The translations under genes and the position numbers were made by a program. The notes beneath the pieces were generated by a model. That model did not search any database, had not been told where the DNA came from, and saw only the letters and a program-made list of their open reading frames with translations. A stretch of DNA of 64,000 nucleotides from Fasciolopsis buskii (Eukaryota > Platyhelminthes > Trematoda > Plagiorchiida > Fasciolidae), in contig LUCM01006634.1 in assembly GCA_008360955.1 (NCBI GenBank), forward strand, positions 13,553-77,552, written 5' to 3'. This document shows positions 24,596-37,500 of this stretch, in pieces; position 1 is the stretch's first letter; every line of letters begins with the position of its first letter.

Positions 24596-24885
24596 TACAA
24601 ACCATGTTGTACCATATCCGGACCAAACGACGTAAGGAGTGTATCGAAAAATCGATGCGCCATGTATTGGTTTTTATTGTGAATGATATAATATTAATAA
24701 CACAGCGTTGTTGGTAGATGTAATGCGCCAACGTTTCGACTACCGTGGGTAGTCTTTCTCAAGGCAAGTTTTACAATCAAATCTTGTAAAACTTGCCTTG
24801 AGAAAGACTACCCACGGTAGTCGAAACGTTGGCGCATTACATCTACCAACAACGCTGTGTTATTAATATTATATCATTCACAATA
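24596..24885. mobile_element. Stem-loop repeat element, copy B: perfect 102-bp inverted repeat
   Basis: The arms 24675-24776 and 24784-24885 are exact reverse complements (102 of 102 by eye) around a 7-base loop TCAAATC. Each arm runs from TATTGTGAATGATATAATAT through GACTACCGTGGGTAGTC to CAAGGCAAGTTTTACAA. In front of the left arm, GACGTAAGGAGTGTATCG and AAATCGATGCGCCATGT match the flank of the copy at 51973. Other copies hold one arm only, so this copy appears to be an inverted duplication. No coding sequence. Confidence 0.9.
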
Positions 24886-24889
24886 TGTT

Positions 24890-26735
24890 GTACCATGTTT
24901 TATTATATCATATTGTAAACTCCGTCGTCTCCAATTATGACATTTTTCGGGCTAATGTTCGTCGATTATGCAAATACTTTTGTTTTCATGACTCACAACA
25001 TTGTTGTGCGCGTGTTTCACGACAGTGACGTTGAAAATAAACCATTAAATAGCCTTCGCGATTGTTTTTCCAATCGCATGGAGTTCATTACTTCTTAGGA
25101 AAGAAAGCCATCCTTTGGTTCACCCGAACTCAGGGGTATCAATATGCCTTCTTTCTTTTCCTTCCATAAAATAACCAGCTGCGGATTGCCATTCTTCTGT
25201 CGAAACTGTTTCCAGTTGTTCCTACAACAGATGTAGAAACCTAAATATCTTTCAAAATAGTTTCCACAGGTTTTAATCTCATCTGTTCGAATTTCTTAAA
25301 TTCCTTAATGTACTTTTTATTCGTCGGGTGATTCTGATTATCAAGCTGTTTTATTTATTCATCAGTGACCGAAGCACCGCTACGACACCTCCATTCGGTA
25401 TCTTGGAGTTATTCCAAACTATCATCTTCCCTGTTTGCAACGTGTTGAGACGATATTTGCAAGGTTCGGAAGCATTCTGTTCTGCTCTAACAAGGTTGAA
25501 ACAGCTGTAGTTTTTTCATGGTTTCTAAATGGTCAGTTGAGCGATGATATCACGGTGAGTTGCTGCACTTCACAAGTAATTGGTATCCTGCAAAAGTGGA
25601 CTGTTACCGGTAACTTGCATTCTTCCTTATGGGTTCTATTACTCCCTGAGAAATTTTGCAGAAGAGATTCATTCTTATTGTTAGATCTCTGAGAGTACTT
25701 TCTCGTTGCGTCGGCATCACCGAACGAACACACACGAACTTCTTCATCAGGATGTTTGTAACAGATTCGTAGCAAACTCGGCATAGGTGCTTTTGCAATG
25801 TCCAAGAGTGATTTCGAATCCCGCCAAGGTCAAAGACTGTTTACATCCGAATCAAGTCTCCGGTTGCCAGATCGCCCAAGCCGAACTTCGTAACCGATTT
25901 CGCCCTCCAAAATTGTTTTCCACTGGTCTACTTGATCGAAATTTGCTTTTTTTTTCTTTATCTTAATTCTGCGTATTAGGTGCAGCTTAACTTTATTTCT
26001 TTCATCGTTGTCTGTAACTAAGTAGTCTCCAAACTTATCGCTTATCTTTATTGACAATTCCTTTTGCATTATCAACCCATTCGAATTTCTCATTGACATG
26101 TGTGCATTGACCTTTACAACAATGAAATTCTCTGCGTATAATCAGTCATCTAGCGTCTCAGCCTATTTGGGTACACAGACTCGTTTACTGACTAGACTTG
26201 ATTTAAACTACAGGATTCATTCTTGCATCGACTGTCGATGCCTTGTTATCCCTGAGCTTAAAATTCCGGGGTTCAACGGAAAAATCACTGTGACATTTGA
26301 CGGAAAGTCTATAACCATATGAAAATTCAAATTCGGAAATAGACTTGTTTATTCGAGGATGCACCTTCAACTCTTGTGAAACCAAGCGCGATTCGAACGA
26401 CAACAGATTCATTCCAGACAAGTCAGTGCCCGTTAGTGTGTTCATATTGTCTTTTCTGGAGAACTTTGCCAGGTCAGTGGATCACGACATCTGGCTTACT
26501 AGCTACACTCACCAGGTCACATTTCCATCAGTGGGCTCTCGTGTTTCTGTTTTAAGGGGATACTTACCAGACGAAACTCCACCACGTCCCTGATACCGCC
26601 ACTGATTGTCGGCTGCTGCTTATCCAATGATCCTGAGCCCGCTTAGCTCACGGTTAATCAATTGAATGATGGCCGTTCGCCTATCCGCAACCAAGGGACA
26701 AGCCCCCTCGTATAAGTACGAAGTAGATCGCAGTC
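24890..26735. other. No recognised feature
   Basis: 1.8 kb between the palindrome and the CR1-like fragment. Open frames of 80-90 codons on both strands (25533-25805, 25830-26099, 26203-26445) overlap one another and have no recognised motif. Confidence 0.3.
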
Positions 26736-26739
26736 GTCA

Positions 26740-27575
26740 ACGCATTCCAGGCCTGTGACCTAACAACTGTGGCCGAGTAGTATTGCTTGAGATTTGTTGA
26801 ATGTTGTACATGAGCGGAGCATGTGCACGAAAGTCATAAATAGAAGACAACTTATTCGGACAACTTTGAAAGTCTTCGGCGCTACTAATGCCTTGAGGGT
26901 GTACTATCGGTACCATACGTAAACCAGGGGGTTGAGGAAATAATTGCAAACTGTAGGCATGGAGCATATATGGAGAAAGCAGCACCCTTAGGTGCGTTTA
27001 AGTTGCTAAGATTTTTACGTTCTTCCGCCCACTCAAGCTCGCTGGATTCTGTTGGTAAGGTAATCATACAGCAAAGCTAATAAGAGGAAACCAAATGCTT
27101 CCACTTTGTAAGGTACGAGAGACCATGGAACAAAATCGAATGTAGACGAATAGTCTAAAGATTTGCAAATAAGATGAACAAGAAGGTCGTCAGATTCCAA
27201 AGTAGACCGATATGATTGATGTGGATCGTCGGGAGGGTTCATGGAAGAACGTAGACGCTTATGCACACCAAGTAGTCAGTCTGAGACCTTAAGGCAATGG
27301 GATGAGAACGTTTAGCTAAAGCAGTAGGACTGCTAGATTTTGGCATGGGAACAACAGTGACGGATCTCCAACAGTCAGAGTTAGGAGACAAGCTTAATGT
27401 TATGTTAGCCAGATAAGTTAATGCATCAGTCACAGTCGCAGCACTGTCTAGAAGAAATAAAGATGGACTAACAGGACTAAACCCTGTAGTAACTTCAGTG
27501 CTGCTAATAAGTTCAAACATGTCTTTCCGGAAAAATGGGTAAATGGGATACCGTCATCCTGTTCCAACGTGATTG
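26740..27575 (-). pseudogene. CR1/Jockey-like reverse transcriptase fragment (fingers and palm)
   Basis: Minus strand from about 27560. The frame at 27520-27239 gives DCWRSVTVVPMPKSSSP, then SHPIALRS, the RT domain 0/1 block normally reading 'DCWR..V.VPKSSSP..L.DFRPIALTS'. The frame at 27266-27033 gives PPDDPHQSYRSTLESDD, SLDYSSTFDFVPWSLVP and LLYDYLTNRIQRA, the domain 2/3 blocks; here the catalytic 'DFSSAFNT' core is eroded to DYSSTFDF. Further on, NAPKGAAFS replaces 'GxPQGxVLS' and YGTDSTPSRH stands where YADD is expected. It has several frameshifts, and both catalytic motifs are damaged. The endonuclease and C-terminus are absent. It is diverged from the copy at 15028-15790, with which it overlaps only around the YADD block. 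Confidence 0.75.
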
Positions 27576-27579
27576 GGAT

Positions 27580-29605
27580 TTAATCATAAAGTTAAACGAA
27601 GACGCAAATAGTACTGTCAACATTCGCAGCACATTTCACAGGTCTTTTTCTTCTGCACAACAGTCGGATGCCTTACCATGGGGAAGCGTAGTCGCTGATT
27701 ATAGAAATTCGGATCAATGTGTTTGATTTCAACCTTTACTGAGTTAATCTTGTATCTTACATGCGGATTTTCAAGGGATTTGTAAACGTGCTCCTTTTTT
27801 CGCCTTAGGAAAGAGTTAAGGCTATTTTAAAAGAGTAGAATCTTTAAGAGACGGTAAAAATCGAAGATTACATTGACCGTCTCTGTGAAAAGTCTAACAC
27901 TGTCAATTTGCGAGGGTTCGAAAGAGAAACAAGTGGATGAGCGAAAGAAGGAAGGTTGGATTACTGTGTAAAAAAACGTTACAGATGCCTTTTTCGTTTA
28001 CTTTGTTTGCTTGTATGAATGGAAATTAGATAAATACCGTATCTTAGGCTTCAGTGGGAACAATTTAGGATAGTTGGCGGTTACTCTGCCTAAAATGGAA
28101 TTTGCTCTGTTAAGAAAAGCGCAGAGATTTCTTGGATCAAAGGTAGTCAGTGGTCGGAGTCGATATATGGTTGAATTCTTGCACAGTAATGTGTGGATTA
28201 CCCTCAACAAGGGGAAAACAAATATCAGAAAGAACCAAAATGTTGAGATACTGTGTTGTAGGCCAAAAGGCTGTTTATTGGTTTGTTATAATTATACTGC
28301 TACCGCAAGAAAACCAGGTATGATTCTGAGTTAGTAGGTGGTCAGTGCTGATAAGAGAGTATGTATGTATAGATAACGTCAGACTTGGCAAACCAGAAAG
28401 AGTCTGTTTGTTGTCACATCAGCTCCAGTGATTTTGCTGGAAACTCTATCCTGCACGTATAGCCTAAATTTATCGATCAGTGCGATTAAAGCCCTCAACA
28501 TCTGGGTTTAGTCGAGATTGTTGTTGTATGTAGGTGACGCAAGTATGAACTTGAATCACGGACTGGAGCAAGAGGGATGGAACCAACATTTTCGCGAATG
28601 GAGAACGGATATTGGCACTGAACAAGGCCAGAATGGGCACTTTGACCGGCACTGTGTACTTAAGAAATACCTGTCAGACAGCCACAAGTGCTTCTTGTGG
28701 GCCGAATAAATCTCTGAGGTCCAGCAGTGCATGAGTCCAGTCAAGAGTAAAACTCAGCCTAGATTTTCAAACAGCAGCACTTCCGAATGAGTATATCGGA
28801 TAGCGGAAAACATAATGAAGCGGAATTTCCACCAGAAAAACAATGAGGTGATGGTGACGCAGAACGGCAGTGCAACCAATCAAAAGACTAACTGTTTGAT
28901 TATTGAATTTTGTCCATAATTCATTCGCGGCAGCTTGCCTTACAGTGTTCACAACGCTCTATCCAACAAAAATGGTGCTGTTGAGTTTACGACACTATCG
29001 GGTTCCGACCAAATCTAACCCTATTGAACGTTTAAGGATGGTGGGTTTCCCTACAGTTCTACTTATTTTCTTGCAATTTAGTAGCTTCTGGTTGTCATTT
29101 AGTAGCCTCACGTAGCTTTTAGCAACCATGACCCCAATTGCAATGAGCACACCTATTAGCTAAGCAGAGCTATTGAAGAAATTCACATTAGACTGGTAAG
29201 GCATGTTTGCTACGTCACTCTACTACCATATGATGTGCCGATCTTTGACATGCGTTGTCCAAAAATGTGTATTTATTCTACTTAGTGCTGGGGCTTGTAA
29301 AACTAGCCTGAACCTATTACAAGACAGTTAGGGACCACTAAACTACAGTCAGAGGATACTAAGTGCCAGAAAAATCCGTATTATGAAGTCTAATCAAAGG
29401 ATTGTTATATTACCCTGTCAAGAAAATAATTGGATCGTGTAAGCATGCGGAGCAGCATCGCCCCGTTGGTAATTGCCCCACCACATAATCAGCAAAGCAG
29501 ACATTGTTGAAATGTATAGGTGAACGTGCTGTTTTGCCAGCATTTTAAACGTATGCCTTTTTATAACACGACGGTTCCTTGAACAATTCCAGAAGAAGCT
29601 CATTC
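27580..29605. other. No recognised feature
   Basis: 2 kb. The 86-codon frame at 28074-28334 (+) and others show no motif. Nothing else can be supported. Confidence 0.3.
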
Positions 29606-29609
29606 AGCC

Positions 29610-29860
29610 TATTGACTGGTTAGGACCAGTGGATCAGTGCGTTAAAATGCGAGTAGCTCGGATTCGATTCTTGGCGCCAATGGGGAATTCGTCCATCTAC
29701 AGCCTTCTTCGACCAATGTCCGCACACCGTTCAGCGTGGCCTCGTGGCTCACCTTATAGAACACATGCTACAACTGCGTAGGCTGCATCCATGCGTGAGT
29801 TCGGATCCCCGCGAATTCAAAGATTTCCACAGCTGGGTCCCCTGTCAAACTCTGCCGACC
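29610..29860 (+). repeat. Two adjacent tRNA-like SINE remnants
   Basis: The first, near 29620-29690, has GACCAGTGGATCAGTGCGTT (D-arm-like) and CGGATTCGATTCTTGG (B-box-like). The second, near 29738-29815, has GCCTCGTGGCTCACCTTATA and GAGTTCGGATCCCCGCG. Its middle (CAACTGCGTAGGCTGCATCC, then ATGCGTGAGTTCGG) matches that of the copies at 11400 and 10990. These fit decayed tRNA-derived repeats. Confidence 0.5.
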
Positions 29861-29864
29861 AAAC

Positions 29865-32145
29865 GTGCAAGCTTTTCAATGAAAAAAGTTAAAGGGTCAT
29901 TTTCAACTTAGGCGTACGTGGTGAGTTGCGCTTCATGTGATTTAGGGATAGAACGACCAGATGTTCGTACGAACCCTCTTCCTCAAAACTTGATAAAGGA
30001 ATGTCCCCCAAAAGGGACTTCCATGCATTTCGAGTACTTATGATGAGATCACTGACTCACATCGATAGACGACCGATATGCCCCCATGGTGATCGAAAAA
30101 TCCCAAATTTTTGTTTTCGGGAACCTCGTTTACCATCCCAAAAACCTGGCCAAGTTTGAACTGAGTCGGTATCACTTCCTGATCTGCTTGCGTTTAAGGT
30201 TTGGTTATCAGTCTTCGTAAGGCCTAAGCAGATAACATCCACGTGACCTGGTTCTTGAAAAAGGCTATGCCTTAATTGGTAACCTTCAGCAAAAACTGGT
30301 GAATGCGTGCGAAATCCGCAGTAGGGATAAGCCAAAGAGTGCCATCGAATTTCTACAAGAAACAAAAAAGTTTTATCGCCATCTTTATTCACCTTGGACA
30401 CTTGCATCTCAACTAAAAACCTTTCATTACTTTACTGTCCTGCAGGTGGTCGAAATTAGTGTAACTTCATAAAAGTAATGTTATGTCCCGTCTTAGTATT
30501 ACTTCATTATATTGACCTATGTAAACTGTAGTTTTGCATTATGGTTCACCTTTGACCACTGCTCGCCAACTGGCGTGATGTAAAACTCGATTTTCACAGC
30601 AGCTGCGTCAAGCGTATAATGAACATCATTAGTTAGATGATACTACCGGGATATCAATGAGAAACGCTGACTTGCTTGTTCCCAATCGCCCTGGAAAAAA
30701 TAGTGTCTGAACACAATACTGTCCGGACATTCGTACAAGATCAACCCCAAAGGCTTGCACTTACTCCTGAATTAGGACAGCTGATTGTTCAATTTTTTTC
30801 TTTCAAAACTTGTTCGCTTCGGTGTATTTACAGTCGTTATCGAATAAGATATCACCAACTATCGCATACTAACATTAATGAACGTTTTGAATGCAGCTGT
30901 CCCTAAATCTACTGGTACCTGTTACCGTTGTTTATGTAGCGTATGAATGTGCCAACTTATTCGTCAATGTTAGCTGGCCCTTTATAACAAAATTTTGTTG
31001 GCTTTATTCAGCTTCTGTCCCAATACCTTGAGCACTTTCTGTTTTGCGAAAGGTTTGATTCATTAGATTTCCGCATCGTAAGTTCCATTTTACTCGGTTA
31101 TTTCGTTTGATTTTAGCGAATCAAGTATTCTTGATTTTTACCCCTGTTTTTGGACATCCTTTTTGTACCGCAACTCGGTTGAGATTTTCATGTTATATGC
31201 AGGCTTGAACAATGTTTCTCGCACTCCGAGTTTGCAACTTAATGCTATAGTCCAATTAAGCCGTTGTTTTGTCACAGTCTCGCTGCCCATGCGATGGCCA
31301 CAGCTCTGTGACTAGCGGAACGCGCTACCCTGTAACCTCAAAGCATTAGACATCATCGCTCCGTCCTACAAAACCCCCAATTGGATCAGCGGTAGAATGG
31401 GACGGTTTTCTCCTGGCTCAAGCCACGTTGAGGACAGCAGAAATTCAAACAGGTCGGAAAACCTCAAGTGGTAACCAATCCATATTTGACACTTGTTTTG
31501 CTCTGGTTTTCATTACGCTGACTCCCTAACCACCGTCACTCATGATTGGGGATTACGCCTAACCGACCTTTCCTTCTTTAGTTCGTTGGCTAATGCGCCA
31601 TTCACCTCAGTCTCCGGCTGTGCTACTTCCTGCTTGTGTATGGCAAGCGGACAACGCAGACCAATGTGTCGCACGTACCGCATCTATTGATCTGTCTCTG
31701 TACGGGCCGCGAAATGATTGGCTGTTGGGTCGGCTATCGCGCGACCAGCCGGATTGATAACGCGCTTGAGCGGTCAATACAATCGCGAGAATGGCATAGC
31801 AGATTTCGCATCGAATCTATGTGAAGTTCGCAAAAGACTTGTTGGTGTTCTATCTCCAACCCCGTTAGTTGGTTGCCCAGCTGAGTAAATCAGTTTTCAC
31901 TGAATAATTCCGTTGCAAGATAGCGGAAAAGAACACGATAACGAGCAAGCTCGTTTTCCGTAACTTCATCCTCCGGCTAGTACGGTTTCATATATGGGCT
32001 GGCATGAATACATTTTTGTGAATAGTGTTAGTATCAAGGTGTGATTGGTTAATGAAAATAATTTGTGGAATGGGGTTCGTAAAATAAGAGTGAGATGTAG
32101 TTGATTGTTCGTGGTTGGGAAAGGTCCACCGAACAAAGTACACGA
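29865..32145. other. No recognised feature
   Basis: 2.3 kb. A 116-codon frame at 30057-30407 (-) is unrecognised. TTGGATCAGCGGTAGAATGG at about 31380 resembles a tRNA D-arm without a matching T-arm. The stretch 31590-31830 is locally richer in G+C and CpG than its surroundings, with no identified reason. Confidence 0.3.
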
Positions 32146-32151
32146 GACGGG

Positions 32152-32484
32152 TTAACTGCTTTCGGTCACGCGTGAATGGTCACGGTCAGGTACATGACTG
32201 GTATTCTCGGATCGGGCCCAAAGTGGTTGGAGTGATTTGACAAAAATTTTGTATGAACATAACTTTGGGTTTAACAACCTAATTGCTATTGATTCTGCTG
32301 TCGCTAACTTTAGCTGGCGAACAGCTTTTGATGAATTGCCCGGTTCATTGCAGATCACCTTGAAGACCTCGTAATCCATCTGGTGCACAGTGTCTCCGAG
32401 GTACGCTACGATCTCACTAGTCATGGATTTTTTTGTTCCCATCTTCTCGGATGATTCCACGTTCACAAGAATCATGGGAGCATA
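32152..32484 (-). CDS. Unrecognised exon candidate
   Basis: The minus strand has an acceptor-like TTTTTACATCTCCAG, followed by an open frame starting YAPMILVNVESSEKMG and ending with a TAA at 32152. Inside are MDYEVFKVICNEPGNSS and RQLKLATAESIAIRLL. Composition and the even use of residues look protein-like, and the frame would be a terminal exon of 110 residues. An internal AAG|GTGATC could be an alternative donor. I recognise no family, and a chance open frame of this length is possible in 64 kb. Same strand as NF-YA. Confidence 0.25.
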   Translation of the reverse strand, partial: YAPMILVNVESSEKMGTKKSMTSEIVAYLGDTVHQMDYEVFKVICNEPGNSSKAVRQLKLATAESIAIRLLNPKLCSYKIFVKSLQPLWARSENTSHVPDRDHSRVTESS

Positions 32485-32489
32485 AACTG

Positions 32490-32850
32490 GAGATGTAAAA
32501 ACGCTGAATTTATCAGCTCATTTGTAAGCTTTATTTTATCGTGTAGATTCTTAGGATTAATGTGTCTTGTGGTTCAATTTCACTCAATTATGCATGAATT
32601 ACTTCTTCCCTGATGCTACCGCCCAAATGACTGTTATGCATTGGGTCAGATACTAGGTCGCAGTCGATGCGCCTGTTCACTTGTTCCCCGAAAAACTTAA
32701 ACAAATCGTTTTGTTTATAACCCATTGAAGTTTGTCGATTTCAGCTAAGTCGTTCTGGATCCTTATCATTTTGTACATGAGCTGTTCCTATATTCTGCTG
32801 TTCCCTTCAGATGGTGTGGGCTTTCTATGCCTAAAGCCGGTGTTGTGACA
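32490..32850. other. No recognised feature
   Basis: Spacer of about 360 bases before the TA microsatellite. Confidence 0.3.
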
Positions 32851-32853
32851 ACG

Positions 32854-32854
<1 letters not shown>

Positions 32855-32912
<58 letters not shown>
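32855..32912. repeat. (TA)29 microsatellite
   Basis: 58 bases of uninterrupted TA, the longest perfect simple repeat in the window. Confidence 0.97.
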
Positions 32913-32914
<2 letters not shown>

Positions 32915-32915
<1 letters not shown>

Positions 32916-33420
32916 GGAAGTATGTTTGCGAATAAACAAATAGTCCCGGAAGCATAGGCCTAGTTTCGCGGTTATTGCTACCCATCAGGCATACGTGTCC
33001 AGTACTCCCGTATCAATTCATCTTGAAAACTCCGACTGTAATTTCGTACCAGAATCTTGTTTGTATGGCAATGTGAATGGATGGGGAATCCATTTTTGGG
33101 TTCACATCTGTAATCACTGGTTTTCCTGTGTGGGTTAGGCACTGTCAATCAGTAGCTTGTAGACGAGCGGAAATATCTGCTGCTCAAGGTGAATATTGTA
33201 GAGGTCAGAAGGCCTATACGTTCATTTTGACATTTGAATCCAAACTAGGGCTCATTGTCAAGCGTCATTGAGTGATTTAATGGGATCACTAAGTCCGCTC
33301 ATTTTGGTGCTGTTTCTCTGTTTGCCTACCTATCAGTTGGTCTCTCCTTTATGTATCGTGGATCTTGTTAAGGCGACTTAATGTCTACCTTTTTCGACTG
33401 TCTTCGTCTATCTGAAAGCG
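32915..33420. other. No recognised feature
   Basis: About 500 bases between the microsatellite and the first recognisable RT block. It may be 5' sequence of the same retrotransposon too decayed to read. Confidence 0.3.
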
Positions 33421-33424
33421 ACAT

Positions 33425-34570
33425 TCGAGTAAGTCGACGTGCAGATCTGTAGTGTTGTTTTCACTGAAGAGTGTGCCAGCGAAAATCATTTCACTCGTAT
33501 TATCTCTGTTTGTGAACATTTGAAGCCGAGTTCGTGCTTACAGGGATCTTCCACCACGAGAAAAGGTGTTCGTCAAGTTCCCTTCCTTTCACCCTGTCTT
33601 TTTAGTTTTATCAGTCAGATAATAAAGAAAGTACTCCTATCCTCATGTCGACATATTAAAAACGCCAACTTCTCGGACAGGAAACCGTTTGACTTGGAAT
33701 ATGTGGACAACGTTGTGCTACTGAATGAAGACACATGTAAGTTGCAGGTTTTCCTCAGTTGTCTGAACATCAGTGCATTTTTGTTTGGGATGGGCTTTAC
33801 ACCCCCAAATTGTAAAACGCTGTTGCAGAATTATTTTGGCTCCAAGCCAAAACTTGTTCTTGTAGAGGATTAACTGGCTGAAGTGGATAGAATTGATTAA
33901 TTGGATAGTTCTGTCTCACCTGGTGGTCGTATAGCGGAGGAGGTGTGTTCGCACATATAGAAGGCTTGACTGGCATTCACTAATCAGAGGCATCTGCGCC
34001 CTCGCATGACATCCGATTCTCCATCACAGGCCCGGTAGGCGTGGCACTAGCGAGCTCGGTACGGCTATGCGACTCAAGAACATGGCGTTTGGGGGCAGAA
34101 TACATGAAAATACTGCTGTCTTCATAGGGCTGATGGAATATGGTGGGAGAAATTGTGAAATAAACTCAGAGGTTAGGTGTAAGTTACTGGGTCATAGGGT
34201 TCAGTCTTCTAAACATGCATTGAGTCAGAATGGGTTGTGGTGTTTGGAGCATGTTTTGGGCATGTCCACAAAACGACTGCCTCCTGACACGCTTTTCTTC
34301 GAGGCAGGTAATGATTGGAAGTTGGTTCGGGATAACCAGCCGATGACATGAAGAAAAATATGAAGAAACCATTGACGAAAAACACACTAGGCTACTGGGT
34401 TACGTGACTTTGCTCATCAATTCGTACGCGATGGATGTGTATTATCCAAGAGTTTCTTTCACTTCATGGTGAGACTGTAGCCTGGATCCAGGAAATGACA
34501 TCCATAAGATAGAGACCAATAGCCAGACACTACCAAATTATTGCTGGAGGGCAAAGGGCTGCAGGAAAAC
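33425..34570 (+). pseudogene. RTE-like reverse transcriptase fragment (palm to C-terminus)
   Basis: The frame at 33439-33873 carries TTRKGVRQVPFLSPCLFSF (the 'GVRQGCPLSPFLF' block), then KPFDLEYVDNVVLLNED, where the catalytic YADD is YVDN, and LFGMGFTPPNCKTLLQNYF. After a stop the next blocks are SPGGRIAEEVCSH and FTNQRHLRPR. In the frame at 34067-34351 they are EVRCKLLGHRVQSS, LSQNGLWCLEHVLGMSTKRL and TLFFEAGNDWK, the 'LLGHRVQSL..LRWLGHVLRM' stretch of fluke elements. Weak matches to the WLETLxDM end follow to about 34570. The loss of the catalytic Asp pair, several stops and at least three frameshifts make it inactive. EN and the fingers are missing. Confidence 0.85.
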
Positions 34571-34574
34571 CGAC

Positions 34575-37500
34575 AGTTAGGATGTTTTGTTCCGTTCGGC
34601 TTCCAATCTTCCGAGCGATGTGAGTTGCATTTGTTCGTTCAGGTTCAAAATATAACTTTCATCGAGTGCATCCAAGTATTGTAAATCCAGGTGACCGAAT
34701 GCAGCTGTGGACATCAAGTGCAGGTCTAGCTGTGAGTGTTGGAGTTAAACTTCCTGAACCTAATCGAAGATTCTTTTGAAACCAAGCATGTCTTTGAGAG
34801 TGGGTTCAGTCCATATGTGACTGAAGCGACAAACGAGCATTCTGTAACGGATTTTCCGATACTTTCATACTGGTGTTCAGCCAAACGAAATTCGAAGCCA
34901 ACGCCACAAAAAAAATCGAAAATCAAATCATCGCCTTTCAGTTGTTGTTCCTCACATGGATAGCCCCGTCTTCGATTGCACTCCCCATTTGGCAAGGTGG
35001 TAAGTCACTCCAGGGGAAAATCGGGTGCATCTGATAGGTTGGTGACCAATCTATGTGCAAGGTCGCAGATACTAATCCAGAGAATTTAAAAGCAGACCTG
35101 AGGCTCAGATACCCTTTGTCAACTTTCACTACATGTAGTCAGTTTCTCTATAAAAGTGTAATTTCAGACATAAATTTATTGTGAATGCCGAGATCCGCTA
35201 GTCTATTTGAATTATCACATCATAGGAATTGCCAAACTCTTCTGGAAAATAAAAACGAAAATTGGGAAGTAACCGACGACGGGACATATTATTCCCTTGA
35301 AAAAGGAATCCACTGAATTGATAAGTCGTAGTCTAAGAAAAAAGCACGGTAACCTATCCTCGAACTATCCGAAGAAAATTCTGAACTGGATCCAGCCGTC
35401 ACAACGTTACATTTGTGTGCATGCAAGGTATTGCTAGACCCCACCCCTTTTGTCTAGCAAAGTAATGGTGAAACGTGCCTTTACAATCGATGGCAAACCT
35501 ACCTTGAAAAGGCCATCTACGTAATCGAAATGTCGGCCCGTTACAAAAATTCCCGATCCCATTCTGTTTCAGTATTTTTAAGAACCCAAATCACGGTCAC
35601 GTGCTTCTTGCTAAAATAAATTTGAGGACAGTTCATTCTGTTTTGTTGGCCATCTGTATGCGTGCACGTGTGAACGTATCTATATGTGTAACAATAGTTG
35701 ATCGACCACTCCTAAGGTGTGTGCGCGCGCTCGTCCGCCCTGACACAACAGGGTTGAAGGGCCCCAACAACAAGATCTGTCATGGATCAGTGAACGGTTC
35801 AGATGCTGATTGCCAGGTGCTGTAGTACAAAGATACAATGATCATACAGCGTACGAATTCGGAGTTCGATGGTGATCCCATGTTCTTGGAACAATCACTG
35901 GTGCTAACGCGGGGTTTAAGTACTCCTACCTAAGTAGAAGTTGATGTTGTTGCACAGGCAAAGCCATCAGTGGATTTCATCAAAGTGATGATCGGTAGCA
36001 TTTACTTAGCCATAATTGAGTTAGCCAATGCTTATCTGAAAGTTTTTCAACACCACTTTTTACCCTATGGGTTGTATTTGCCTTCTGCAATTTTCGAGGC
36101 AGCAGCTGAAAAACTGATCCGCGGCATCAGAACGAGAAAAACAAGTTTTAAACTTCAAAGAAGAAACAGTATTCCCGGCTGAGGCAGTATGGTCATTTAT
36201 GTGGTCATTTGCTGGTCTGCCAAGTTTTGACTTATTTATACTTTGTAGTTGAAGGGCACTGACCGTTTACTAACTCATTATCATCCTAAATTTCCTTGAT
36301 ACATAGGTACCAACATATAACAAAATTGCACACTACTCCGTTTGTATGAGTACTTTGTATCACTGAAAAGCAATGTCAAGCTCGTAGAGATACATTCATT
36401 TCTATTTTTGGCATAAGCTCTACTCTAGAAACGCTTTACGTACTGTTTGTACTCGAAAAGATAATACGGAAATTGGCCAGTAGCAATACAGCATGGATAC
36501 GGACTGCCAATATGTACTAGAATGACTCCGACCCATGCCAGACAACTGAGGATAGGGAGAATAATGTAGGAGCTGGAAAACGCGTTAGAGTTTAGTTATG
36601 GATCTTCGAGCCAGTGTCACTTGGAGTATGTCTGTACGTCTCGTTAGTGTGTCGTCACAGTCCTTATTGACTAGTTGTGTACGTAGACCATAGCGAATCT
36701 GTGCCCAACTGTAGCATGCGATTTAGTCGGGAACTTATAGACAGCTTTACTTGTGTGACAATCGTGTTCCATAATAGCTACTGTGATCGTTACTGGGGCG
36801 AAAGAAACATCTGTACCAGTTAAACGTTTCCCTGGAAGTCAGATAACGAAAGAAACAAAAAAGGTTGACCCGTGGAACACCAGTCACATCTCACCCAGAT
36901 AGAATGGTACACGTCTGCTAATGACTTGGGCAGCAAATGTAGAAAGTATGAACTATGCGCCTATACATGTAGGTTTTAACTGTCCAAATTGGTGGCTCCG
37001 GGATGAATGTTGTCACATAGGACCATTCTTCAGTAAAGAAGTGTCCAACCATTTTTTTAGCCCAAATGATCGATGACGGGGATTTTGACGGTACGTTGTC
37101 ATTATTTCTAAACCATAGTACCGCTTCTCACTAGTATCTTATTTGAATCAGTTGCGTTGATCTTTCACCAGGACAATGGATACGACGCGTCAACATCCAC
37201 TACCCCTACGGTGTGGTTGTCCCAAGCCCTTGTCGGTATCGCCATTTGATTATTTCACCAACGAAACCCAGTACGCTCATCGCAGAAAGCATTCGTGCCC
37301 ATGGTTAGGTAATTCCAACGTTGTCCAACAAACCACTTTTTCCTCTTATTTTTTGGCATACACTGGTGACCTGTCATCTAATTCTTACCGCTAGTTATTA
37401 AGATAGTCGCAGGGCCGAAATATTTCCTCTCCCTTGAAGAATCGTGCTGTACATGTTCGCATGAAGCTACCTCATTCCCCATCACGTGATTTGGGCAAGC

